Of a DNA stretch of 64,000 bases, positions 1-11,120 are shown one piece after another. Location of the stretch: assembly GCF_000725805.1 (NCBI RefSeq), contig NZ_JOFT01000038.1, forward strand, positions 3,959 through 67,958. Direction: 5' to 3'. The notes beneath the pieces are model-generated. The model was not told the DNA's origin. It worked only from the letters and a program-made list of their open reading frames with translations, and did not search any database. The translations under genes and the position numbers were made by a program. The stretch comes from Streptomyces xanthophaeus (GTDB lineage: Bacteria > Actinomycetota > Actinomycetes > Streptomycetales > Streptomycetaceae). Within the stretch, counting starts at the first letter, position 1; each line of letters opens with the position of its first letter.

Positions 1-271
1 CGCCGCTGGTGGCGACGGTCCGCCCGGCCTCGTCCCGGACGAGGACCAGGTCCACCCCGCCCTCGGGCGCGGGGAGCCGGCCGCCGGGCAGGGTCCGGCC
101 GTCGAGCTGGGCGGCGACCTTGCGGGCGGCGAGCTCGGTGCGGCCGGTGGTGTTGTCGAGCAGGTTGGCCCGCAGGAGGCTGTGCAGCCAGAGCCCGCCG
201 GCGGCCAGGACGGCGGCCATCGCGAGGGCGGCGGCCGCGGCGGTGCGGGCGCGGATGCTCGCGCTAGCCAC
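1..271 (-). CDS. sensor histidine kinase, N-terminal part only (cut by window edge)
   Basis: About 90 residues are visible, starting at a GTG (complement 269-271) that overlaps the stop of the upstream response regulator by 8 bases. The N-terminus has a few basic residues, then one hydrophobic helix rich in Ala, Leu and Gly (about residues 10-30), then a polar stretch with a TVATSG-like segment. This is how a periplasmic sensor domain of a two-component kinase begins. No HAMP, HisKA or ATPase domain lies within the window, so the kinase call rests on the overlap with an OmpR-family regulator and on the membrane helix. It probably phosphorylates that regulator. Confidence 0.7.
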   Translation of the reverse strand, partial: MASASIRARTAAAAALAMAAVLAAGGLWLHSLLRANLLDNTTGRTELAARKVAAQLDGRTLPGGRLPAPEGGVDLVLVRDEAGRTVATSG

Positions 272-947
272 CGTCGGGGGCCAGGCGGTAGCCGGTGCCG
301 TGCACGGTGCGGATCGAGCGGCGGCCGAAGGGGGCGTCGATCTTCTTGCGCAGCGAGGAGACGTACACCTCGACGATGTTGGGGTCGATCCCGTGGGGGG
401 CGTCCCAGACCTCGTCGAGGATGTCCTGCTTGGAGACGGCCCGGCCGGGCTGTTCCATCAGGCAGGCGAGCACGCCCAGTTCGCGGGCGGTGAGCTCGAT
501 GTCGTGGGGGCCGCGGCGGCAGCGGCGGCCGGGCGGGTCGAGGAGCAGGTCGCCGGCCTGGAGGGTGCCGCCTGGGTCGGGGGTGGCGGCGCGGCGGGCG
601 AGCGCGCGGATGCGGGCGGCCAGGACGACGAAGGAGAACGGCTTGGTGAGGTAGTCGTCCGCGCCGGCGTCCAGGCCCTCGGCCTCGTCGTGCTCGCCGT
701 CCTTGGCGGTGAGCATCAGCACGGGGGTGGTGTCGCCGTGGGCGCGCATCCGGGTGCAGATGTCGTGGCCGCTCATGCCGGGGAGCATCAGGTCGAGCAG
801 GACGACGTCGTACGGGCCTCCGGCCAGGGCGAGGTCGAGGCCGCGGTGGCCGTCGTGCGCGACCTCGACGAGGTGTCCGTCGCAGGACAGGCCGCGGCGG
901 AGGGATTCGGCCAGGCCTTCTTCGTCTTCGACCACGAGGATGCGCAC
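264..947 (-). CDS. OmpR/PhoB-family response regulator
   Basis: A 227-residue regulator. The N-terminal receiver domain starts VRILVVEDEEGLAESL, has the phospho-acceptor Asp in DVVLLDLMLPG and the conserved Lys in LTKPF. The C-terminal winged-helix DNA-binding domain includes ELTARELGVL and ends VHGTGYRLAPDGG. The GTG at 947 is chosen because it gives the canonical receiver start; longer readings add low-complexity sequence. It overlaps the downstream sensor kinase by 8 bases, so the two are translationally coupled. The gene is divergent from groES. The regulon cannot be told from sequence. Confidence 0.9.
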   Translation of the reverse strand: MRILVVEDEEGLAESLRRGLSCDGHLVEVAHDGHRGLDLALAGGPYDVVLLDLMLPGMSGHDICTRMRAHGDTTPVLMLTAKDGEHDEAEGLDAGADDYLTKPFSFVVLAARIRALARRAATPDPGGTLQAGDLLLDPPGRRCRRGPHDIELTARELGVLACLMEQPGRAVSKQDILDEVWDAPHGIDPNIVEVYVSSLRKKIDAPFGRRSIRTVHGTGYRLAPDGG

Positions 948-1221
948 GCCCCAAGCCTCACATATGGGACGAGTTCCCCTGCGGGGGGTCTGCATCTGCC
1001 GGGTCGTCACCCCTGCGCTGGGCTCTGGCAGGCCGGCCCGGGGACAGCGGCGGTAGGGAATCGGTCGAGGAGGGCTGCGGGCCGTGGAGGGGGGTGTGGG
1101 GCAGGAGGTGGGGGTGGTGCGGTGCAGGTGCCGCAAGGGGAACGGGCCCGGCGGGGGGTGTGGGGGGATGGGCCGGACGGGTCGGTGCAGGGGGCCCGTG
1201 CGACACCAGCGGCGGCGAGAA

Positions 1222-1248
1222 TTGGCACTCCGCTTGACCGAGTGCTAA
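1222..1248. promoter_or_regulatory. CIRCE operator 1 (HrcA site)
   Basis: TTGGCACTC-N9-GAGTGCTAA matches the CIRCE consensus (TTAGCACTC-N9-GAGTGCTAA) with one change. CIRCE is bound by the heat-shock repressor HrcA. It overlaps the -35 region of the groES promoter. Confidence 0.95.
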
Positions 1249-1263
1249 TCGCCGGAATAGTGT
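1234..1263 (+). promoter_or_regulatory. groES-groEL1 promoter
   Basis: TTGACC (1234-1239), an 18-base spacer and TAGTGT (1258-1263) form a vegetative-type promoter. The -35 hexamer lies in the spacer of the first CIRCE and the second CIRCE begins just after the -10, so HrcA would block polymerase directly. Confidence 0.75.
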
Positions 1264-1268
1264 CGCAC

Positions 1269-1295
1269 CTGGCACTCACCCCGGGTGAGTGCCAA
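1269..1295. promoter_or_regulatory. CIRCE operator 2 (HrcA site)
   Basis: CTGGCACTC-N9-GAGTGCCAA is a second CIRCE-like inverted repeat, 47 bases downstream of the first, placed over or just after the expected transcription start. Confidence 0.9.
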
Positions 1296-1391
1296 CACAG
1301 CGACAGGCAGGTCCGGCACCCGCGACGACGGATCGACCTGGTCGCCACCTCAGACAGTTAACCCCGGATCTCCGAAGGGGGAGGTCGGATC

Positions 1392-1700
1392 GTGACGACC
1401 GCCAGCTCCAAGGTTGCCATCAAGCCGCTCGAGGACCGCATTGTGGTCCAGCCGCTCGACGCCGAGCAGACCACGGCCTCTGGCCTGGTCATCCCGGACA
1501 CCGCGAAGGAGAAGCCCCAGGAGGGCGTCGTCCTCGCCGTGGGCCCGGGTCGCTTCGAGGACGGCCAGCGTCTCCCGCTGGACGTCAGCGTCGGCGACAT
1601 CGTGCTGTACAGCAAGTACGGCGGCACCGAAGTGAAGTACAGCGGCGAGGAGTACCTCGTCCTCTCGGCTCGCGACGTGCTCGCGATCGTCGAGAAGTAA
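1392..1700 (+). CDS. groES: co-chaperonin GroES (Cpn10)
   Basis: 102 residues, the usual Cpn10 length. It contains the [11 protein letters not shown] strand, the mobile-loop region [20 protein letters not shown] and the C-terminal [14 protein letters not shown]. It forms the heptameric lid of the GroEL chamber in the cytoplasm. The GTG at 1392 is preceded by GGGGAGG at normal spacing. It lies downstream of two CIRCE elements and 133 bases upstream of groEL1, so HrcA control of both genes is expected. Confidence 0.97.
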   Translation: MTTASSKVAIKPLEDRIVVQPLDAEQTTASGLVIPDTAKEKPQEGVVLAVGPGRFEDGQRLPLDVSVGDIVLYSKYGGTEVKYSGEEYLVLSARDVLAIVEK

Positions 1701-1824
1701 TTCGCTTCAAGTTTTGATTTGAGCTGCGCCCCTGGTCACCCTGCTGATGCCGGGCGGCGAGGGGCGTAGTTCGTTCCAGGCGGTGGCGGTCGCGGTGAGC
1801 GGCCGATCGCAACGAGAGGACTGA

Positions 1825-3462
<1,638 letters not shown>

Positions 3463-3479
3463 TCACGCCACGCGCCGAG

Positions 3480-3513
3480 AAGGCCCCGTTCCGCAGCCGC
3501 GGAGCGGGGCCTT
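3480..3513 (+). terminator. terminator after groEL1
   Basis: AAGGCCCCG at 3480 pairs with CGGGGCCTT ending at 3513, with further pairing inside, giving a long GC-rich hairpin 18 bases after the groEL1 stop. It lies between convergent genes and could act in both directions. Confidence 0.8.
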
Positions 3514-3534
3514 CCCCGTGGTCGGCTTCCGGCT

Positions 3535-4245
3535 TCAGGATGCGTAGGGCGTTCCGGCCCCGCCCATCTGGCGCTGCAGGGCTCCGGGGTTGTAGTGCCA
3601 CCAGCCCTCGATGATCTCTCCGTTCTCGCACCGGAAGGTGGTGGTCCCGGACATCTCGTACGTCTTCCCGGTCGGGGCGACCCCCATGAACGGCCCCTTG
3701 TGGGTGCCGCGCCAGTTCCACACCGTCGTGACCATGTCGCCCTCGGCCACCTGGGCCGTCGGCTCGAAGGTCATGTCGAAGGCCGCACGCCAGGCCTCCA
3801 TGTCCGAGCGCATGTTGTCGCGTCCGATGACGGTGGGTTCTTCCTTGCTGGCGTCGTGGTCGATGTAGTTCGTCGCGAAGCACGCGTCGATGACGCTCAT
3901 GTCGCCGCCCATGGCGGCTTCCGTGAACACCCGGTTGGCGAGCTCCTTGTTGAGGTGCTCGTCGCGGACCACATCGAGGTTCATGAACTTCGGCATTCCC
4001 TCGCAGAGGGCCACCATCTCCTGGAACATCCGGTCCGTCTCCGGGAGCCGGGAGTTCCTCATGGCGTCCTCGTACGAGGCGAACTCCACCATGTCCACGT
4101 AGTGGTTCCGGGCCTCGCGGTCCTGGCCGATCATCGTGTGCGTGGCGGTGCGCTTGCCGCTGCTCTGCTCGGCCCAGCGGTCGATGAGGGCGTTCATCTC
4201 ATCGAAGCGCATGGTTTCGTAATCGATTACCTGTACGAATGTCAT
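3535..4245 (-). CDS. two-domain protein: dimeric alpha/beta-barrel plus SnoaL-like cyclase domain
   Basis: 236 residues. The N-terminal half (MTFVQVIDYETMRFDEMNAL, then HYVDMVEFASYEDAMRNS) looks like an ABM/ferredoxin-like dimeric barrel. The C-terminal half (VIDACFATNYIDHDA, then GRDNMRSDMEAWRAAF and TFRCENGEIIEGWWHYNP) has the pattern of SnoaL-like polyketide cyclases or ester cyclases of the NTF2 fold. The ATG at 4245 has GGGAGG at good spacing. The substrate cannot be told and no polyketide genes are nearby. It may share a transcript with the SDR gene 94 bases upstream. Confidence 0.7.
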   Translation of the reverse strand: MTFVQVIDYETMRFDEMNALIDRWAEQSSGKRTATHTMIGQDREARNHYVDMVEFASYEDAMRNSRLPETDRMFQEMVALCEGMPKFMNLDVVRDEHLNKELANRVFTEAAMGGDMSVIDACFATNYIDHDASKEEPTVIGRDNMRSDMEAWRAAFDMTFEPTAQVAEGDMVTTVWNWRGTHKGPFMGVAPTGKTYEMSGTTTFRCENGEIIEGWWHYNPGALQRQMGGAGTPYAS

Positions 4246-4339
4246 CGCGTCGCCTCCCGGCGGATAGGGCACGTCCCGACAGGTTCAGTACACGTCCAGT
4301 TTAGGGAGGTATCACCCGTTTGGCCGGGCTACCGGCGGG

Positions 4340-5113
4340 TCACTGGGGTCCGTACTTGCGGCCCGTGCGCGAGGACACCCCGCCGAGCAGCGCGCGCGGC
4401 GTCAGCTTCACCACGCCCATCAGCGCCTTGTACCGCGGGTCCGGGATCGACACCGTCTTGCCCCGCGCCAGGTCGGCCAGCGCCGCGGCCACCAGCTTGT
4501 CGGCGTCCAGCCACAGCCAGCCGGGGATGTTGTCCGTGCCCATGCCCGCACGCTGGTGGAACTCGGTCCGTACGAAGCCGGGGCACAGCGCCATCAGCCG
4601 TACGCCCGATCCCGCCAGGTCCTTCGCCGCACCCTGGGTGAACTGCACGACCCAGGCCTTGCTCGCCCCGTAGGTGCCGCGCGGTACGAAGGCCGCGACC
4701 GAGGCCACGTTGATCACGCCGCCGCGGCCGCGCTCGCGCATCGAGGAGGTGGCCGCCGAGGTCAGCCGCAGCACCGCCTCGACGTGCACCTTGATCATGG
4801 TGAGCTCGTCGGCCATCGAGACTTCCAGGTAACGGCCCTTGTTGCCGAAGCCCGCGTTGTTGACCAGCAGGTCCACCGGGTGCGTCCGGTCGTCGAGGCG
4901 CTGCTCGACCGCCGCGATGCCCTCCTCGGTGGAGAGGTCGGCGGCCAGTACCTCGGCCTCGATTCCGTGCCGGTCGTGCAGTTCGGTGGCCTGCTCGCCC
5001 AGCCGCTTGGTGTCGCGTGCCACCAGCACCAGGTTGTGCCCCTGGGCGGCGAGCCGCCGGGCGAAAGCGGCGCCGATGCCCGCCGTGGATCCCGTAATCA
5101 ACGCAGTCGTCAT
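4340..5113 (-). CDS. short-chain dehydrogenase/reductase (SDR)
   Basis: 257 residues, a classical SDR. It has the N-terminal dinucleotide motif TGSTAGIG, NNAG near residue 86, a catalytic Ser on the strand NVASVAAF, and the active-site YGASK. It should carry out NAD(P)H-dependent oxidoreduction of a carbonyl or alcohol in the cytoplasm. The substrate is unknown. The MOSC gene ends only 31 bases upstream in the same direction, so co-transcription is plausible. Confidence 0.9.
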   Translation of the reverse strand: MTTALITGSTAGIGAAFARRLAAQGHNLVLVARDTKRLGEQATELHDRHGIEAEVLAADLSTEEGIAAVEQRLDDRTHPVDLLVNNAGFGNKGRYLEVSMADELTMIKVHVEAVLRLTSAATSSMRERGRGGVINVASVAAFVPRGTYGASKAWVVQFTQGAAKDLAGSGVRLMALCPGFVRTEFHQRAGMGTDNIPGWLWLDADKLVAAALADLARGKTVSIPDPRYKALMGVVKLTPRALLGGVSSRTGRKYGPQ

Positions 5114-5144
5114 AGGCGCAACCTAGCTTCCCGGGCCGCCGGGT

Positions 5145-5846
5145 CTACGCCTGCCCGGCGTTCGCCCCGTACTTCGCCAGGTACTGACGGGCCGTCTCCT
5201 GCGCCTCCGGCTCCAGCGCCTCGCCCGCGGCGAGGGTGCGCGGGAGCAGCGAACGCTCGGAAGTGAACGCGCGGAACCACAGTTCCACCGTCACGTCGTG
5301 GTCCGGCCGGTGGATGACCTCGATGGTGTCGCCGGGGGAGACGGAGCCCTCCCGGATCACCCGGAGGTACGCGCCCGGGCGGGCCTGTGCGGTGAAGCGC
5401 TTGACCCAGCCGGGCTCGGCGAGCACCTTCTGGAAGGTCCGGCAGGGGATGCGGGCGGAGGCCACTTCGAGGACGAGGTCGGGGCCGACCCGCCAGCGGT
5501 CGCCCAGGCGCGCGGTGTTCAGGTCGATGCCGGAGGTGGTGAAGTTCTCGCCGAAGAGCCCGTCGGCCAGTTCGCGCCCGAGCTCGGCCTCCCACCAGTC
5601 GAGGTCCTCGCGGGCGTACGCGTAGACGGCCTGGTGGTCGCCGCCGTGGTGGCGGCGGTCGCACACCGCGTCGCCCTCCAGGCCGCTGCCGAGGCCGGTG
5701 GCCTTGGGGCCGGGGGAGCTGACCCGCACCGGTCCGGGGACCGGACGTTTGCCGATGCCGGTCAGCGGGCTCCCGGCGTCGGTGCGGTCGACGGCCGTGG
5801 CGCGGCCCAGGTTCACGGAGATCAGGTGTACGGGTCCCGAGGTCAT
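5145..5846 (-). CDS. MOSC domain protein (YiiM-like)
   Basis: 233 residues from the ATG at 5846. It has the MOSC hallmarks: ISVNLGRA at the start, GDHQAVYAYAREDLDWWE, LFGENFTTSG, and the conserved Cys in ARIPCRTFQ, which binds molybdenum cofactor or a metal-sulfur moiety in this superfamily. YiiM-type proteins reduce N-hydroxylated compounds, so a detoxifying role is possible. The length fits the YiiM family. It is divergent from a LysR gene with an 80-base gap, so that regulator may control it. Confidence 0.85.
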   Translation of the reverse strand: MTSGPVHLISVNLGRATAVDRTDAGSPLTGIGKRPVPGPVRVSSPGPKATGLGSGLEGDAVCDRRHHGGDHQAVYAYAREDLDWWEAELGRELADGLFGENFTTSGIDLNTARLGDRWRVGPDLVLEVASARIPCRTFQKVLAEPGWVKRFTAQARPGAYLRVIREGSVSPGDTIEVIHRPDHDVTVELWFRAFTSERSLLPRTLAAGEALEPEAQETARQYLAKYGANAGQA

Positions 5847-5926
5847 GGGGGTCACGCTAGCCGAACGGCCCCAAAGGGTCCCGCGGATATTGGCGGCGCG
5901 GTCAAAGTGGCCCTTATGCTCGAAGG

Positions 5927-6823
5927 GTGATCGAGGCACGTCATCTCCGGGTTCTGCGCGCTGTCGCCGGGACCGGGTCCTTCTCCGCCGCCGCCCGCGA
6001 GCTCGGCTGCACCCAGCCGGCCGTCTCCCAGCAGATGAAGGCGCTGGAGCAGTCGGCCGGCACCCCGCTGCTCATCCGCACCGGCCGCGAGATGCGGCTG
6101 ACCCAGGCGGGTGAGGCCCTGGTCCGGCACGCCGCCGGGATCCTGGCCGGGCTGACCGCCGCCGAGGAGGAGGTCGCGGCCATCGCCGGGCTGCGCGCGG
6201 GCCGGGTCCGGCTGGTGTCCTTCCCCAGCGGCAGCTCCACGCTGGTGCCGACGGCGCTCGCGGCGATGCGCGCCGAGCACCCGGGCACCCGCATCTCCCT
6301 GGTCGAGGCGGAGCCGCCGCGTTCGGTGGAGATGCTGCGCGAGGGCGACTGCGACCTGGCGCTGGCGTTCCGCTACGACGGCTCCTCCGGGTCCGCAGAG
6401 TGGGAGGACCTCGTGGTGCGGCCGCTGCTGACGGACCGGCTCGTCGGGCTGGTGCCCGAAGCCCATCCGCTGGCCGGGGCCGAACGGGTGGGCATGGCGG
6501 AGCTGGCGCAGGAGCCCTGGATCGCGGGCTGTCCGCGCTGCCGCCGCCATCTGGTGGAGGTGTGCGAGTCCGCGGGCTTCACCCCGCGGATCGACTTCGC
6601 CACCGACGACTATCCGGCGGTCGTGGGGCTGGTCGGCGCCGGGCTGGGCGTGGCGGTGCTGCCGGAGCTCGCGGTGGAGTCCGTACGGGCCAAGGGCGTG
6701 AGCACCCTGGTGGTGGAACCCGCCGTCGAGCGGCAGGTCGTGGCGCTGACCCTGCCGGACCTGGCCAGGGTCCCGGCCGTGGCCGCGACCCTGGCCGAGC
6801 TGGAGCGGGCCGCGGCGCGCTGA
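5927..6823 (+). CDS. LysR-family transcriptional regulator
   Basis: 298 residues starting at GTG 5927. It has an N-terminal winged helix-turn-helix (HLRVLRAVAGTGSFSAAARELGCTQPAVSQQMKALE, in part) and a LysR substrate-binding domain from about residue 90. It is divergent from the MOSC gene, the usual arrangement of a LysR regulator and its target. A GCPRC pair of cysteines near residue 206 in the effector domain is unusual and could allow redox sensing, but that is inference. The effector is unknown. Confidence 0.92.
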   Translation: MIEARHLRVLRAVAGTGSFSAAARELGCTQPAVSQQMKALEQSAGTPLLIRTGREMRLTQAGEALVRHAAGILAGLTAAEEEVAAIAGLRAGRVRLVSFPSGSSTLVPTALAAMRAEHPGTRISLVEAEPPRSVEMLREGDCDLALAFRYDGSSGSAEWEDLVVRPLLTDRLVGLVPEAHPLAGAERVGMAELAQEPWIAGCPRCRRHLVEVCESAGFTPRIDFATDDYPAVVGLVGAGLGVAVLPELAVESVRAKGVSTLVVEPAVERQVVALTLPDLARVPAVAATLAELERAAAR

Positions 6824-6828
6824 CCGGC

Positions 6829-6860
6829 CCCGGGCGGGCGCGGGCTGCTGCCCGCCCGGG
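6829..6860. terminator. hairpin between lysR and whiD
   Basis: CCCGGGCGGGC (6829-6839) pairs perfectly with GCCCGCCCGGG (6850-6860) around a 10-base loop. There is no T run, as is common in Streptomyces. It lies between convergent genes and probably ends lysR transcription. Confidence 0.6.
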
Positions 6861-6907
6861 TGTGCCGGGCGCAGGAGAAACGTTCCTTCGGACGTTTCCC
6901 GCGGCCG

Positions 6908-7234
6908 TCAGTGCGGAGCGATCGGTCCGATCGCGCTGGATGCGGGAATCAGGCGGTGGCGGGCTCGGCCCATCAGTTCCTCGCGTTCGTCCTCGGTGAG
7001 GCCGCCCCACACCCCGTAGGGCTCACGGACGGCGAGTGCGTGCGCGGCGCATTCCGCGCGCACCGGGCATCGCATGCAGACCTCTTTAGCCGAGGCCTCG
7101 CGCGCGCTCCTGGCCGCGCCCCGCTCGCCTTCCGGGTGGAAGAAGAGGGAGCTGTCGACTCCTCGGCAGGCAGCCAGCAGCTGCCAGTCCCAGAGGTCGG
7201 CGTTCGGTCCGGGGAGGCGGGAGAAATCTGCCAT
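6908..7234 (-). CDS. whiD: WhiB-like Fe-S regulator WhiD
   Basis: 108 residues beginning MADFSRLPGP. Four cysteines at positions 23, 53, 56 and 62 (the C-M-R-C pair plus flanking Cys) are the cluster ligands known for WhiD, and GVWGG follows at 74-78 as the turn before the basic C-terminal region. WhiD carries a nitric-oxide- and oxygen-sensitive [4Fe-4S] cluster, binds the principal sigma factor, and is needed for spore maturation. The ATG at 7234 gives the known WhiD start. Divergence from bldM is the S. coelicolor arrangement. Confidence 0.93.
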   Translation of the reverse strand: MADFSRLPGPNADLWDWQLLAACRGVDSSLFFHPEGERGAARSAREASAKEVCMRCPVRAECAAHALAVREPYGVWGGLTEDEREELMGRARHRLIPASSAIGPIAPH

Positions 7235-7613
7235 TGGTAGTCCTCTTGGTGCCGGTACTGAGGCGGATACGGTCCATGTCTCCACACCTACTGTCGTAGT
7301 AGATGTAAATATGACTCATTGGGAATCTAGCCTCAGACACATGCCAAACGGAAGGAAAGCCGCCAAATAGGGCATAGCTCCAGATGGAGGACACGCCGCT
7401 TGTGGTGCCCGTGTCGTGTTCGGTTCCTCACGTAGAGTGCCGAAGGTGTCCGTCCGACCCGTAACTCTTTCGAGTGACCATCGTTGAGAGTGCGAAGGCG
7501 GTTGAACCAAGAAGTTCTCGGACAGGTGTCCGGGGACATCGACCGCACAGGTGACGATACGTACCAGCCTGGAGGCTCAAGGTGACGCGCATCAGCAGCT
7601 GCGGAGGGCGGTC
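7235..7613. other. whiD-bldM divergent regulatory region
   Basis: A 379-base gap, less GC-rich than its surroundings around 7290-7340 (for example GTAGATGTAAATATGACTCA). It must hold the whiD promoter(s) on the minus strand and those of bldM on the plus strand. Only the sigma-BldN-type bldM promoter at 7460-7487 can be assigned with confidence. No credible small ORF is seen. Confidence 0.7.
7460..7487 (+). promoter_or_regulatory. bldM promoter of sigma-BldN type
   Basis: CGTAAC (7460-7465), a 16-base spacer and CGTTGA (7482-7487) match the recognition sequence described for the developmental ECF factor sigma-BldN, whose main target is bldM. The long leader to the bldM ATG at 7614 also fits. 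Confidence 0.88.
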
Positions 7614-8225
7614 ATGACATCCGTCCTCGTCTGCGACGACTCCCCGCTTGCCCGAGAGGCGCTCCGTCGCGCGGTTGCCACCGTGCCCGGCGTCGAGCGT
7701 GTGACGACGGCTGCCAACGGCGAGGAAGTCCTCCGCCGCTGGGGTGCCGACCGCTCCGACCTGATTCTGATGGATGTCCGGATGCCCGGACTCGGCGGTG
7801 TCGAGACGGTCCGCCGGCTCCTCTCGGCCGACCCCGGCGCCCGCATCATCATGCTGACGGTCGCCGAGGACCTGGACGGCGTGGCCCTCGCGGTCGCCGC
7901 CGGCGCCCGTGGGTACCTGCACAAGGACGCCTCGCGCGCCGAACTGCGGGCCACGGTCACCCAGGCCCTCGCCGACCCGACCTGGCGACTGGCTCCGCGC
8001 CGGCTCCGTTCGGCCGAGATGGGCGCCGCGCCCACGCTCACCGCACGCGAGATCCAGGTGCTGGAGGGCATGAGCCACGGCCGGTCCAATGCGGAGATCG
8101 GGCGCGAGCTCTTCCTCTCCGAGGACACGGTCAAGACCCACGCCCGCCGGCTGTTCAAGAAGCTGGGCGCCTCCGACCGGGCCCACGCCGTGGCGCTCGG
8201 CTTCCGCTGGGGCCTCGTCCGCTGA
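7614..8225 (+). CDS. bldM: developmental orphan response regulator BldM
   Basis: 203 residues, exactly the BldM length. A receiver domain with Asp54 in LILMDVRMPG is followed by a LuxR/NarL helix-turn-helix (LTAREIQVLEGMSHGRSNAEIGRELFLSEDTVKTHA in part). BldM acts without a cognate kinase, as homodimers or as heterodimers with WhiI, and controls aerial growth and sporulation genes. GGAGGG lies before the ATG at 7614; the in-frame GTG and ATG codons upstream lack a ribosome site and are rejected. The sigma-BldN promoter upstream supports the name. Confidence 0.95.
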   Translation: MTSVLVCDDSPLAREALRRAVATVPGVERVTTAANGEEVLRRWGADRSDLILMDVRMPGLGGVETVRRLLSADPGARIIMLTVAEDLDGVALAVAAGARGYLHKDASRAELRATVTQALADPTWRLAPRRLRSAEMGAAPTLTAREIQVLEGMSHGRSNAEIGRELFLSEDTVKTHARRLFKKLGASDRAHAVALGFRWGLVR

Positions 8226-8539
8226 CCCCCGGGTCCCGTCCGCCCCGTGCGGACGGGGCGCCAGCACCTCCAGGCCACCGCCGGGGCGACCCGGCGGCAT
8301 CCCGGGCTCGCATCCGGCGCGGCGCCCGGCCCCGTACGGCGGGCGCGGTCCCGCAGCGCGTGACCGGTGCCCCCGTCCTACCCGGTGCGCACCCGGGGGT
8401 TGGCGGGGCACAATCCGGGGGACGTGTCGCTTCGTGCGCGATGCCGCATCCTTGAGGGTGTGCCGCATTCTTGGAGATGTGGAGTCCTCGGGGAGTCCTC
8501 GGGGACCATTCGGCCGAGCGGGAGGGGAGGGCGCACAGC
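8226..8539. other. bldM-shbA intergenic region with hairpin and short repeats
   Basis: A 314-base gap without a credible gene. Just after bldM, CCCGTCCGC (8235-8243) pairs with GCGGACGGG (8249-8257) as a likely terminator stem. Nearer shbA there are two direct repeats: TGCCGCAT-C/T-CTTG at 8442 and 8461 (19-base period), and GTCCTCGGGGA twice at 8483-8504 (11-base period). These could be regulator sites for shbA, but I cannot assign a factor. Confidence 0.5.
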
Positions 8540-9259
8540 ATGAGTTCCGGCGCACCCGCTCATAACGCTTCGATGCACAACCCGGACCACGGTGCCACGG
8601 ATGCTCCGGCGTCAAGGCACCATGGATTGATGCGCGACGACGAGGCCCAGGGGTCACCCGCGGCCACAGGCCCGACCGGAGCCGCCAGAGGCGGCGGTTC
8701 CGGGCCCGTCAGCGCGCTCGTACGCCGAGCGGTGGAGGGCGACGAGCAGGCCACGCACGACCTGCTCGCCTTCGTGCACCCCCTGGCGATCCGCTACTGC
8801 CGCACCCGGCTGTCGCGGCTTCCCGGTGACGCCCGTCACTTCGTGGAGGACCTGGCGCAGGAGGTCTGCGTCGCCGTCCTGATGGCCCTGCCGCGCTACC
8901 GCGACACCGGCCGGCCCTTCGAGGCCTTCGTCTTCGCCATCGCCGCGCACAAGGTCGCCGACCTGCAGCGGGCCGCCATGCGGCATCCCGGCAGCACGGC
9001 CGTGCCCTCCGACGAGATGCCGGAGCGGCCCGACGACTCGCTCGGCCCGGAAGAGCGGGCGCTGCTCAGCAGCGACGCGGCCTGGGCCAAGAAGCTGCTG
9101 GCCAACCTTCCGGAGAACCAGCGCGAGCTGCTCGTCCTGCGCGTGGCGGTCGGGCTGACCGCGGAGGAGACCGGGCAGATGCTCGGCATGTCCCCCGGTG
9201 CGGTGCGGGTGGCCCAGCACCGCGCCCTCAGCAGGCTCAGGGCGCTCGCGGAACAGTAG
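8540..9259 (+). CDS. shbA: ECF RNA polymerase sigma factor, ShbA/SigD type
   Basis: 239 residues. A Gly/Ala-rich N-terminal extension precedes sigma-70 region 2 ([20 protein letters not shown], then [21 protein letters not shown]) and region 4 ([31 protein letters not shown] in part). The ATG at 8540 is preceded by GGGAGGGG at 9-10 bases. Its place between bldM and guaB matches ShbA of Streptomyces, which drives transcription of the principal sigma factor gene hrdB, and SigD of M. tuberculosis. No anti-sigma gene is adjacent. The family is clear; the name rests on synteny. Confidence 0.8.
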   Translation: MSSGAPAHNASMHNPDHGATDAPASRHHGLMRDDEAQGSPAATGPTGAARGGGSGPVSALVRRAVEGDEQATHDLLAFVHPLAIRYCRTRLSRLPGDARHFVEDLAQEVCVAVLMALPRYRDTGRPFEAFVFAIAAHKVADLQRAAMRHPGSTAVPSDEMPERPDDSLGPEERALLSSDAAWAKKLLANLPENQRELLVLRVAVGLTAEETGQMLGMSPGAVRVAQHRALSRLRALAEQ

Positions 9260-9370
9260 GCGCGGCGGCGGCCCGGATTCCTTCGTGGCGGCCGCCCGTT
9301 CGCCCCGGGCGGTCCGGTACCGGTCCCGTAGCGGTCCCGTAGCGGTCGGTCGCGAGCGAAATCGTCGTAG

Positions 9371-10981
<1,611 letters not shown>

Positions 10982-10994
10982 CAGCGCACCTGAC

Positions 10995-11027
10995 AGGGGC
11001 GGGCCCGGGTGACCGGGCCCGCCCCTT
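10995..11027 (+). terminator. terminator after guaB
   Basis: A perfect 13-bp stem, GGGGCGGGCCCGG (10996-11008) with CCGGGCCCGCCCC (11013-11025), around a GTGA tetraloop, followed by TT. Confidence 0.85.
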
Positions 11028-11120
11028 GCCGTTGCGGCGTCCGTACAGCGGTCACGGGGACGCGACTCCCCGGCGTTCAGGGATACTGGACGGGCAGACC
11101 CAGAGGAAAGGCCACCACAC

